From assembly GCA_043817345.1 (NCBI GenBank), contig JBDRGZ010000043.1, positions 1 through 6,773 on the forward strand: a stretch of DNA of 6,773 nt, in the 5' to 3' direction. A model generated the notes under the pieces. That model was not told the DNA's origin. It saw only the letters and a list, made by a program, of their open reading frames with translations, and did no database searches. This document shows, in pieces, positions 1 to 5,612 of the stretch. A program made the position numbers and the translations under genes. Source of the stretch: CAYSXS01 sp043817345 (GTDB lineage Bacteria; Patescibacteriota; Patescibacteriia; UBA2196). How positions within the stretch are numbered: position 1 is the first letter of the stretch; each line of letters begins with the position of its first letter.

Positions 1-421
1 TCTTAGAAATATATTCATGTAATTCTAAATTAGATACTAAAGCACCAGCCCTACAACAAGCTAAAGAAACTGCGAGTGTAGCATTAGCCCCTAAATTCCC
101 TTTATTATCTGTTCCATCTAATTCAATCATTCTTTTATCAATCTCTTGTTGTTGTAAAATATCCATTCCTTTCAATCCTTTATTTATCTTTGTCCTAATA
201 TTTTCACAAACTTTTAATACACCTTTACCAGCATATCTTTTTTTGTCTTCATCTCTTAATTCAACTGCCTCATGTTCACCAGTAGATGCTCCACTTGGTA
301 CAGAAGCTTTAGCAGAAATTCCGCAATCCAAAACTACTTCTGCTTCAACAGTAGGATTACCACGAGAATCTAAAATTTCTCTGGCATTTATTCTAGATAT
401 CTTAAATATATTTTTAGGCAT
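1..421 (-). CDS. eno: Enolase, N-terminal 140 residues (runs off left edge)
   Basis: Enolase interconverts 2-phosphoglycerate and phosphoenolpyruvate in the cytoplasm, the step after phosphoglycerate mutase in lower glycolysis. Translating back from the ATG at 419-421 gives an open frame to base 1. It carries the family's N-terminal signatures: INAREILDSRGNPTVE near residues 11-26, the mobile catalytic loop SGASTGEHEAVELRD (43-57), YAGKGV (63-68), and LDGTDNKGNLGANATLAVSL (101-120). The C-terminal barrel with the Mg ligands and catalytic Lys/Glu lies outside the window. The segment after the last motif (SNLELHEYIS, 130-139) departs from the usual PLYxYLGG-like sequence, and the preceding helix has an unusual CC pair, so this is a somewhat divergent enolase. 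A weak purine run (GAGAG, 431-435) lies 9 nt upstream of the ATG. The gene follows pgk on the same strand, separated only by the repeat at 436-513, so cotranscription is likely. Confidence 0.95.
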   Translation of the reverse strand, partial: MPKNIFKISRINAREILDSRGNPTVEAEVVLDCGISAKASVPSGASTGEHEAVELRDEDKKRYAGKGVLKVCENIRTKINKGLKGMDILQQQEIDKRMIELDGTDNKGNLGANATLAVSLACCRAGALVSNLELHEYISK

Positions 422-435
422 AAAAATAGTCTCTC

Positions 436-513
436 TGTCATCCCGAACTTGTTTCGGGATTTAGTGTTCTATTTAGCTTGTCTGTTTTATCCTGAAACAA
501 ATTCAGGATGACA
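436..513. repeat. Palindromic repeat element between pgk and eno (two hairpins in inverted arrangement)
   Basis: Two 25-bp arms, 436-460 and 489-513, are inverted copies that match at 22 of 25 positions and are separated by 28 bp. The outer ends are TGTCAT and ATGACA. Each arm is itself a small hairpin: ATCCCGAA/TTCGGGAT in the left arm and ATCCTGAA/TTCAGGAT in the right arm, both with 5-nt loops. The C/T and G/A differences between arms are compensatory, so pairing inside each arm is kept. It occupies most of the pgk-eno gap and resembles the dispersed GTCATCCTGA-type repeats that I recall from many Patescibacteria and other bacteria. No terminator-like T-tract follows on either strand and no target duplication is evident. 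Confidence 0.85.
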
Positions 514-520
514 AGAAAAA

Positions 521-1603
521 TTACTTTTTAATTATCTTTTTTAATCCAGGCAGCTTCTTTCCTGCTAAAAATTCTAACATTGCTCCTCCACCAACAGAAA
601 CAAAAACATTCTTTTTAATCTTCTGACCCTTAAGAACTTCTCCTGTTTCTCCCCCACCAATTACAATATTTGCTTTAGTATTACTTAAAATACCCTCAAC
701 AACTTTAAAAGTGCCATTAGCAAATTTTTTCTTTTCAAAATTCCCCATTGGACCGTTCCAGATAATGGTTTTTGCTGATTTGATTATACCATTAAATAGC
801 ATGATTGTTCTAGGACCAATATCTAATATTTTATCTTTTCCAGATACGTAATCTACTGGTAAAATCACCTTATTTTTAAACTTCTTTAATATCTTTACAG
901 CTTCTTTTAAATATTTCTTATCTATCAATGATTTACCAACATCTTCTCCCCTAGCTTTTAAAAAGTTATTTGCCACAGCTCCACCAACTAAAATATATTC
1001 TGCTTTATCTAAAAAGGAATTAATAACTGGTAATTTAGTTTCAATCTTAGCTCCACCAACAACAAGCACTAATGGTTTCTTAGGTTTTAAACTTAAATTA
1101 GAAATTTCTTTTTCTAAATGCAATCCTGCATAGCTCGGTAAAAAACTTTGAATTGCATCAACTGATGCATGTTTACGATGAGAAGTTGAAAAACATTCAT
1201 TAACATATATGTCTGCTAATTTAGATAATTTTTTAGCAAACTTCTTATTATTCTTTTCTTCTTCTGACCAAAACCTAATATTTTCTAAAACAACAATCTG
1301 AGATTCAGATTTTTTATCTAAAGAACCAATCAAATCAATATCTTTAAAGGTTTTACTTAAATATTTAACTATTGGTTTTAAACTTAATTTTTTATCTACT
1401 TTACCTTTTGGTCTATCCAAATGACCAATTAAAATAATTTGTTTAGCTTTTTTAACTAACAAATATTTAACTGTTGGAATTAAGGTTTTTAATCTAGCAT
1501 CATCCACAATCCTATTATTCTTTAAAGGGACATCAAAATCTGCTCGTACCATCACGGTTTTATTTTTAAAACTTTTAATCGATTTTATTGATTTGATCTT
1601 CAT
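521..1603 (-). CDS. pgk: Phosphoglycerate kinase
   Basis: This cytoplasmic enzyme transfers the acyl-phosphate of 1,3-bisphosphoglycerate to ADP, giving ATP and 3-phosphoglycerate. At 360 residues it is shorter than the usual 385-400. Visible motifs in order: RADFDVPL (20-27), DDAR (34-37), GHLDRPKG (60-67), LENIRF (106-111), YVNECFSTSHRKHAS (133-147), GGAKIETK (183-190), GGAVANNFLKARGEDVGKSL (207-226), DIGPRT (261-266), WNGPMGNFE (282-290), GGGET (316-320) and GGGAMLEFL (338-346). The basic-patch residues expected to hold the phosphoglycerate are kept (R37, H61, R64, R110, R143). Two substitutions stand out: the usual Asn of RxDFNVP is D24, and the Asp of GGGD[ST] that helps hold Mg-nucleotide is E319. 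Both are conservative and I expect an active enzyme. The ATG overlaps the upstream stop in an ATGA junction, indicating coupled translation with the DUF5654-like gene. Confidence 0.97.
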   Translation of the reverse strand: MKIKSIKSIKSFKNKTVMVRADFDVPLKNNRIVDDARLKTLIPTVKYLLVKKAKQIILIGHLDRPKGKVDKKLSLKPIVKYLSKTFKDIDLIGSLDKKSESQIVVLENIRFWSEEEKNNKKFAKKLSKLADIYVNECFSTSHRKHASVDAIQSFLPSYAGLHLEKEISNLSLKPKKPLVLVVGGAKIETKLPVINSFLDKAEYILVGGAVANNFLKARGEDVGKSLIDKKYLKEAVKILKKFKNKVILPVDYVSGKDKILDIGPRTIMLFNGIIKSAKTIIWNGPMGNFEKKKFANGTFKVVEGILSNTKANIVIGGGETGEVLKGQKIKKNVFVSVGGGAMLEFLAGKKLPGLKKIIKK

Positions 1604-1863
1604 TTCTTTCCTTCGTTAATACCTAACTCTTCTTTTAGCCTGTTTGTTGTTCTACTCAATTTAATTGTAATTATGACAACAATAACTGTAACAACTATTG
1701 CATAAAGAAACATAACTGCTAAGTTAGAGGCTTTGCCAAAAATGGATTCGAATAATTTTTTTATAGCATCATTCCAAGCTAATGCAGCTACTAAACCTAG
1801 GCCAGCAGCTATTAAGGTTGTCATTTTTTCTAAAATTTCTAATTTTAAATTTTTGTTCACCAT
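1600..1863 (-). CDS. Small DUF5654-like membrane protein
   Basis: This is an 87-residue protein with two hydrophobic stretches. The first is amphipathic or membrane-spanning (about residues 14-30) and ends in ALAWNDAIKKLF; the second is a strong transmembrane helix (about 47-68). A charged tail follows (RTTNRLKEELGINEGKK). The AALAWNDAIKKLF segment followed by one long hydrophobic helix matches my recollection of the DUF5654 family of archaea and Patescibacteria, whose function is unknown. It starts 4 bp after the stop of the upstream membrane gene and its TGA overlaps the pgk ATG, so it is embedded in the hydrogenase-pgk transcript. Its position suggests a role tied to the neighbouring membrane protein or to small-cell membrane organisation, but that is only inference. 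Confidence 0.8.
   Translation of the reverse strand: MVNKNLKLEILEKMTTLIAAGLGLVAALAWNDAIKKLFESIFGKASNLAVMFLYAIVVTVIVVIITIKLSRTTNRLKEELGINEGKK
1609..1614 (-). promoter_or_regulatory. Shine-Dalgarno of pgk
   Basis: GAAGGA lies 5 nt upstream of the pgk ATG, inside the end of the upstream gene. It is the clearest ribosome binding site in the window; most other starts here have none. It supports the ATG at 1603 as the pgk start and sits beside the ATGA stop/start overlap. Confidence 0.65.
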
Positions 1864-1867
1864 ATAT

Positions 1868-2401
1868 TTATTTCTTTAATATCTTCAAAAATCCAAATAC
1901 AATTATTCCACCGATTATGGCTGTAATAAACTGAGGGTAGGACATCATGGTTGCAACCTTTACTGCTAATTCTTGTTTGATTAATAAACCCACTACAACA
2001 CTGGATGTCAAGAATAAAAAAAGAGACTTTACTCCCGAAGCAACCACTAACCCTGTGGCATAATTTACATTAAAATTTTTAATCAATGATTTCTTATATA
2101 TAAAATCTACTACTAAAATCAACAAACTATTAGAGATAATAATAAAAGGAATCATTGGCGCTAACATTGCTGGCAGTAATCCAGTAGATAAAGCTATTGT
2201 TGATGGCAACATACCAATAAGTAAAGCTCCCCTAGCCCCAACCATATATACACTTAAAATTAAAGCTGCATTAACTAAAGGACCTGTAATCCATTGGGAA
2301 TGAAATCCAATAAAAGGTGCAAAGGTTGCTATAGCTAACAGTAATGTAAACTTAGTTAGATAGACAACATTTGGTTTTATTAAAATTGCTGTTTTAGTCA
2401 T
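1868..2401 (-). CDS. ECF-S-like integral membrane protein next to [FeFe] hydrogenase
   Basis: A 177-residue, very hydrophobic protein with five to six predicted transmembrane helices (roughly 13-35, 40-55, 56-73, 76-98, 113-139 and 146-172) and a short Lys-rich loop (103-109). Size and layout, with Gly/Pro-rich turns such as SQWITGPLVNA (35-45) and LPAMLAPMIPF (76-86), resemble substrate-binding S components of energy-coupling factor transporters. No EcfA/EcfT genes are in view and I cannot name a substrate. Proteins of this kind recur beside [FeFe] hydrogenases in Patescibacteria and, as I recall, are sometimes labelled 'iron hydrogenase' by transfer from the neighbour; it has none of the cysteines such an enzyme needs. 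I chose the ATG at 2399-2401. An upstream TTG at 2452 stays in frame, but it would translate the repeat at 2413-2483 into a non-homologous leader (KQILRFAQDDNQK). Confidence 0.75.
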   Translation of the reverse strand: MTKTAILIKPNVVYLTKFTLLLAIATFAPFIGFHSQWITGPLVNAALILSVYMVGARGALLIGMLPSTIALSTGLLPAMLAPMIPFIIISNSLLILVVDFIYKKSLIKNFNVNYATGLVVASGVKSLFLFLTSSVVVGLLIKQELAVKVATMMSYPQFITAIIGGIIVFGFLKILKK

Positions 2402-2412
2402 AATTTTTTGGT

Positions 2413-2483
2413 TGTCATCCTGAGCGAAGCGAAGGATCTGTTTTTTAAACAACAGATTCTTCGGGCTTTGCCCTCAGAATGAC
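2413..2483. repeat. Palindromic repeat element between hydA and the membrane-protein gene
   Basis: A 71-bp inverted-repeat element fills the gap between the hydA stop (2485) and the next start (2401). Its outer ends are TGTCAT/ATGACA, the same termini as the element at 436-513. The left arm reads TGTCATCCTGAGCGAAG and continues CGAAGGATCTGTT. The right arm, read in reverse complement, is TGTCATTCTGAGGG, then CAAAGCCC, then GAAGAATCTGTT. The two arms match except in the central tract (GCGAAGC versus GGGCAAAGCCC) and at two C/T or G/A positions. The innermost ATCTGTT/AACAGAT pairs perfectly around an A/T-rich loop. On the minus strand one frame through it encodes ILRFAQDD, a telltale of this dispersed repeat family. 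A transcript across it would fold into a long hairpin; no U-tract follows, so it is not a standard terminator. Confidence 0.88.
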
Positions 2484-2484
2484 A

Positions 2485-4422
2485 TTATAAAATAGAATAT
2501 CCTTCTTTGTCTGTTGTTTCAAACCCAGAATGTAAAATATCTTCAATTAATTTCTTATCTCCTTTAAAGTACTTCTTATATATCTCTAACACACTTGGAT
2601 TTTCATGTGCAGTATGTATTGGAAGATTCTTGCCAATCTCATATAGTGCAGCAACACGCTTAACACGTATTTTTGAATTTGTTGGTACTGGCTGACCACC
2701 ACCACCTATACACCCGCCTGGGCATGCCATGACTTCTACATAATCATATTCAACTTTTCCCGCTCGTAAATTATCTAAAACTTTTCTAGCATTACCAAGC
2801 CCATTAACAACAGCTATTTTTACCTTTCTACCAGCAAGCTTAACCGTAGCTTCTTTTATTCCTTGCATCCCCCTAGCTTCTTTAAATTCAATCCTTGATT
2901 GAGAAATTTTTGTCCCAAGTACTCGGGATTTCTTTAACTTGTAATTCTCACCATTTACAACAGATTTTAAAGATCCTGTTTCGTCCAAAACACGAAACAT
3001 ATAGTCTGCACTGCGCAAAGCAGATTCCATCACTCCTCCAGTAGCCCCATATATTGCAGCAGCTCCTGAATAAACACCCAAAGGTTTATCTAAATCTTGT
3101 GGTTTTAAACTAGGTAAATCTATTTTATGTTTATGTAATAGATAAGCATATTCACGAGTTGTAATAACATGATCTACAGATGGAACTTTGGTTCCTTTTA
3201 ATTCTTCCCTATTTTTACAAACTTGTTCAATATTTTTTAAATCTAATCTATCTAAACACAACCCCAAGTCTATATCATGCCTACTCAATCCAGCCTCATG
3301 TTTCTTTGCAGTACAAGGCATAATTGATACAACAACAATATCTCTAGGATCTTTTTTAAGAAAATCTGCAAAATATGTTTTAATAATTGGCCCAGAACAC
3401 ATAACTGGGGATTTGGTCGTTGTTAAATGAGAAAGAAATTCTGGATAATAAAATTCAACAAATTTAACCCATCCCGGGCAACAAGAAGTAAACATTGGTT
3501 TTGGTTTATCTGAAGTCAGCCAATGTATAAGTTCTTGAGCTTCTTCATATGTAGTAATATCTGCTCCAAGGTTAACATCAAAAGCATAATCAAAACCTAA
3601 TTTCTTCATTGAAGCTGCTAACTGACCTGTTACAATCTTACCCGGTTTTTGATTAAACTCTTCTCCAATTGATACACGAATAGATGGAGCAATTTGAGAA
3701 ACCAATACCTTATCTTTACGATTAGCTAATAGCTTATCAACTTCTTGCCAATGAGATACACCTGAAATTGCTCCAACCGGGCAATGTACAACGCATTGAC
3801 CACAATATGTACAATCAAATTTATCTGGATTATTTTTTAATAAATCTAAATCTTTTTCATTTAATTCGTCTTTAGGCTTTCCTTTTGGTTTTACTGTTGT
3901 TTCTACTCCGCGTTGAGCAACTTCAAAAAAATCACAAGTCTGATTTTTCTTACAAACTTCTACACAATTACGACAATCTATACATTTTGATGCATCAAAT
4001 TGTATTGAATCTCCAAACTGCCAAATTGGATAATGCATTTTTCTTTCCTCAAATCTAGAAATTTTTAAATCATATTCCTTAGCATATTTTAATATTATAC
4101 AATTATCTTGGTATATACATGTTTCACACTTTTCTACATGCTCGGCAAAAATTAATTCTAAATTAGCGCGTCTAGTTCTAATAACATTTTCGTCTTCAGT
4201 TAAAACTTCCATACCCCCTTCAACTTTAGTTGAACAAGATGTAACTAACCCCATCCCTTTAACCTCAACCAAACAAACTCTGCAATTCCCTTTTATAGAT
4301 AAATCTGGATGTTTACATAAATGTGGAATTTCTATCTTTTCTCTTAACGCCACATCCAAAACTGTTTCACCAGGTTTAGCAAAATATTGTTTATCATTAA
4401 TTTTAAATTTTAATTTTTTCAT
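2485..4422 (-). CDS. hydA: [FeFe] hydrogenase catalytic subunit, M3-type domain layout
   Basis: Catalyses reversible 2H+ + 2e- to H2 at an H-cluster in the cytoplasm. The 645-residue protein has the full M3 arrangement. An N-terminal 2Fe-2S ferredoxin domain has C36, C47, C50 and C63. A His-ligated 4Fe-4S site has H95, C99, C102 and C108. A two-cluster ferredoxin domain has C147/C150/C153/C157 and C204/C207/C210/C214. The H-cluster domain shows TSCCPGW (312-318; C314 as proton-relay and C315 as cluster ligand by homology), MPCTAKKHE (368-376) and EVMACPGGCIGGGG (563-576). The C-terminal small-subunit-like segment has HENPSVLEIYKKYF (606-619). All ligands expected of an active enzyme are present. 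Two stretches look longer than in clostridial CpI: Lys/Asp-rich residues about 178-200 between the ferredoxin motifs, and about 378-410 after the second H-cluster motif. No Shine-Dalgarno is visible; the start lies 3 nt after the NuoF-like stop, implying coupling. The HydE/F/G maturases needed to build the H-cluster are not in this window. Confidence 0.97.
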   Translation of the reverse strand: MKKLKFKINDKQYFAKPGETVLDVALREKIEIPHLCKHPDLSIKGNCRVCLVEVKGMGLVTSCSTKVEGGMEVLTEDENVIRTRRANLELIFAEHVEKCETCIYQDNCIILKYAKEYDLKISRFEERKMHYPIWQFGDSIQFDASKCIDCRNCVEVCKKNQTCDFFEVAQRGVETTVKPKGKPKDELNEKDLDLLKNNPDKFDCTYCGQCVVHCPVGAISGVSHWQEVDKLLANRKDKVLVSQIAPSIRVSIGEEFNQKPGKIVTGQLAASMKKLGFDYAFDVNLGADITTYEEAQELIHWLTSDKPKPMFTSCCPGWVKFVEFYYPEFLSHLTTTKSPVMCSGPIIKTYFADFLKKDPRDIVVVSIMPCTAKKHEAGLSRHDIDLGLCLDRLDLKNIEQVCKNREELKGTKVPSVDHVITTREYAYLLHKHKIDLPSLKPQDLDKPLGVYSGAAAIYGATGGVMESALRSADYMFRVLDETGSLKSVVNGENYKLKKSRVLGTKISQSRIEFKEARGMQGIKEATVKLAGRKVKIAVVNGLGNARKVLDNLRAGKVEYDYVEVMACPGGCIGGGGQPVPTNSKIRVKRVAALYEIGKNLPIHTAHENPSVLEIYKKYFKGDKKLIEDILHSGFETTDKEGYSIL

Positions 4423-4425
4423 AAT

Positions 4426-5520
4426 TTATTTTATATCACATTTCTCACCAAACTCAACTTTTAAATTTCTGCCTTTTACATTTTTAAAATATGATAACAT
4501 TGCATTAGCTGAAATTCTACCTAGAGGACAAAAACTTGTATTCTGTAATGTATATATTAAATCTTCAAATACTTCTTTGTTTAAACTAGAATTATCTTGA
4601 AAATATTCTTCCATTATGTTTCTTAACCTAAATGTACCTTCCCTGCAAGGAACGCATTGTCCACAAGATTCATTTTTAAAAAAGTCCAACCATTTTAATA
4701 CAATATCTTTTTCTGATTTATTTTTATTATAAATAATTATACTTGCTAATCCAGAAAATTTTCTATTTAATTGTTTATGATTATAACAATTACCTCCAGC
4801 ACCACCACCAACTTGATAAAAATATTTATCACTCGGATTATGTCCAAATTCTAACAATGCTTTTCTAATTGTAATATTTGTTGGCAATTCAAGAACTTGT
4901 TTATTTTGCAACACAAAAAGTTTATCCGCCGAAGCATAAGAGTGGTTAGTGGCGGAGGTGGACAAACTACAACAATAAAAACGAGTATTCTTGTACTCGT
5001 CAGAATTAATTAAAGAAACAGCATAAAATGTTTCGCAATTATTAACTAAAGTTGGTTGATTTAAAAAACCTTCAGTAGTTGGATATGGTGGTTTTAATTT
5101 TGGTTCCACCCTCTTACCTTCCATTGAATTAATTACTGCTGTTTCTTCCCCGCCTATATAGTCATGGAGGGGTTTTTCATATATTTCAATATCTACTTCT
5201 TGGGATCTAATAGTTGCTATTAAGTGATCAAAAAAATGATCATAATATTCTGGGTTTATATATATGAATCCTTTTTTAGCTCCTACTGTTTTCATGGCTA
5301 ACTTAATTCCTTCAACAACTCTTTCCTGCCACATCTCCAAAATATATTTATCCTTAAAAACACCTGGTTCTGATTCAGATATATTGCAAATTACAAACTT
5401 ACTATCTTTGGTTTTAGCTTTTCTAACTAACTCCCACTTATCAGCTGTAGCAAAGCTATTACAACCTCTACCTATTAAGTTTGCTTTTTTAATTTTATTA
5501 ATTATTCTAGGTGTAAACAT
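4426..5520 (-). CDS. NuoF/HydB-like flavoprotein subunit of the hydrogenase
   Basis: A 364-residue homologue of the 51-kDa NADH-dehydrogenase subunit, probably the electron-input partner of HydA. Motifs in order: GRGCNSFATADKW (18-29), the remnant of the FMN loop GRGGAGFPTGxKW; CNISESEPGVFKD (45-57); YIGGEETAVINSMEGKR (121-137); PTLVNNCET (156-164); an SLBB-like stretch with VGGGAGG (237-243); and the terminal 4Fe-4S site SCGQCVPCREG (285-295) with C286, C289, C292 and distal C331 in SFCPLG. The cluster ligands and the EEx acidic patch are intact. The flavin glycine loop has lost three glycines, and DEGEPG has become SESEPG, so NADH/FMN binding is uncertain. Residues 185-201 are encoded by a palindromic repeat (separate entry). 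No NuoE/HydC 2Fe-2S subunit lies upstream, where it is usually found. The gene is first after a promoter at 5546-5554 and is followed 3 nt later by hydA. Confidence 0.9.
   Translation of the reverse strand: MFTPRIINKIKKANLIGRGCNSFATADKWELVRKAKTKDSKFVICNISESEPGVFKDKYILEMWQERVVEGIKLAMKTVGAKKGFIYINPEYYDHFFDHLIATIRSQEVDIEIYEKPLHDYIGGEETAVINSMEGKRVEPKLKPPYPTTEGFLNQPTLVNNCETFYAVSLINSDEYKNTRFYCCSLSTSATNHSYASADKLFVLQNKQVLELPTNITIRKALLEFGHNPSDKYFYQVGGGAGGNCYNHKQLNRKFSGLASIIIYNKNKSEKDIVLKWLDFFKNESCGQCVPCREGTFRLRNIMEEYFQDNSSLNKEVFEDLIYTLQNTSFCPLGRISANAMLSYFKNVKGRNLKVEFGEKCDIK
4920..4967. repeat. Palindromic repeat inserted in frame within the NuoF-like gene
   Basis: A 48-bp palindromic segment with outer arms GTTTATCCGCC (4920-4930) and GGTGGACAAAC (4957-4967), complementary at 9 of 11 positions, plus an inner TCCGCC/GGCGGA pair (4925-4930 and 4951-4956). 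Its GC-rich arms contrast with the AT-rich gene. It encodes residues 185-201 (SLSTSATNHSYASADKL), a low-complexity Ser/Ala/Thr stretch unlike the family. From recalled NuoF sequences, about 10 residues normally separate the RFYC strand from the ELP strand, against 26 here; the excess of 16 codons equals the repeat length. The arms resemble GTCCGCC...GGCGGAC dispersed repeats that I recall from Patescibacteria genomes. Confidence 0.65.
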
Positions 5521-5545
5521 GTGAATAAATATATATTTCCCACTT

Positions 5546-5554
5546 ATTATATCA
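5546..5554 (-). promoter_or_regulatory. Extended -10 promoter for the NuoF-hydA-pgk-eno cluster
   Basis: On the minus strand the sequence reads TGATATAAT: a consensus TATAAT (5551-5546) preceded by the TGn extension (5554-5552). It predicts a transcript start near 5539 and a leader of about 20 nt before the ATG at 5520. No good -35 hexamer is present at 16-18 bp (TTGTTT lies at 15 bp), consistent with extended -10 dependence. It lies just after the terminator of the hicBA unit, which supports it as the head of a separate operon. Confidence 0.6.
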
Positions 5555-5570
5555 CAAATTTAAAGTAAAC

Positions 5571-5593
5571 AAAAAAGCCGTGTTCTGGCTCTT
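5571..5593 (-). terminator. Rho-independent terminator of hicBA
   Basis: Minus-strand sequence AAGAGCC, loop AGAACAC, then GGCTTTTTT: a stem of four firm pairs (AGCC/GGCT) extended by one G-T wobble and two A-T pairs, running directly into a T-tract (5576-5571). It begins 19 nt after the hicA stop codon and ends before the promoter of the next unit. Confidence 0.75.
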
Positions 5594-5612
5594 AATTTCT
5601 ACTCTTTCTTAA

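Noticed and set aside
243..464. Plus-strand ORF of 73 codons
   Set aside because: It is antisense to the eno reading frame, and the encoded Ser/Thr-rich peptide has no recognisable domain. The minus-strand frame has clear enolase motifs.
436..513. Intergenic palindrome as a Rho-independent terminator of pgk
   Set aside because: Neither hairpin is followed by a T-tract on the minus strand, and eno continues in the same direction.
1600..1602. Possible alternative code with UGA read as glycine
   Set aside because: TGA ends the DUF5654-like gene exactly at the ATGA overlap with pgk, and the glycine motifs I traced in eno use GGN codons, so the standard bacterial code fits.
1568..1603. SIKSIKS mini-repeat at the PGK N-terminus
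   Set aside because: Two short imperfect codon repeats in Lys/Ile/Ser-rich AT-rich sequence; too short to call a repeat element.
2507..2695. Plus-strand ORF of 62 codons
   Set aside because: Lies entirely opposite the H-cluster region of hydA; a shadow frame.
3188..3430. Plus-strand ORF of 80 codons
   Set aside because: Opposite the hydA catalytic domain; no start signal or domain.
4981..5000. Perfect 7-bp inverted repeat ACGAGTA/TACTCGT with a 6-nt loop inside the NuoF-like gene
   Set aside because: It encodes the conserved DEYKNTR stretch that NuoF proteins normally have there, so the palindrome is probably codon coincidence rather than an inserted element.
5264..5524. Plus-strand ORF of 86 codons
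   Set aside because: Opposite the start of the NuoF-like gene; its hydrophobic look comes from the complement of Lys/Glu/Asn codons.
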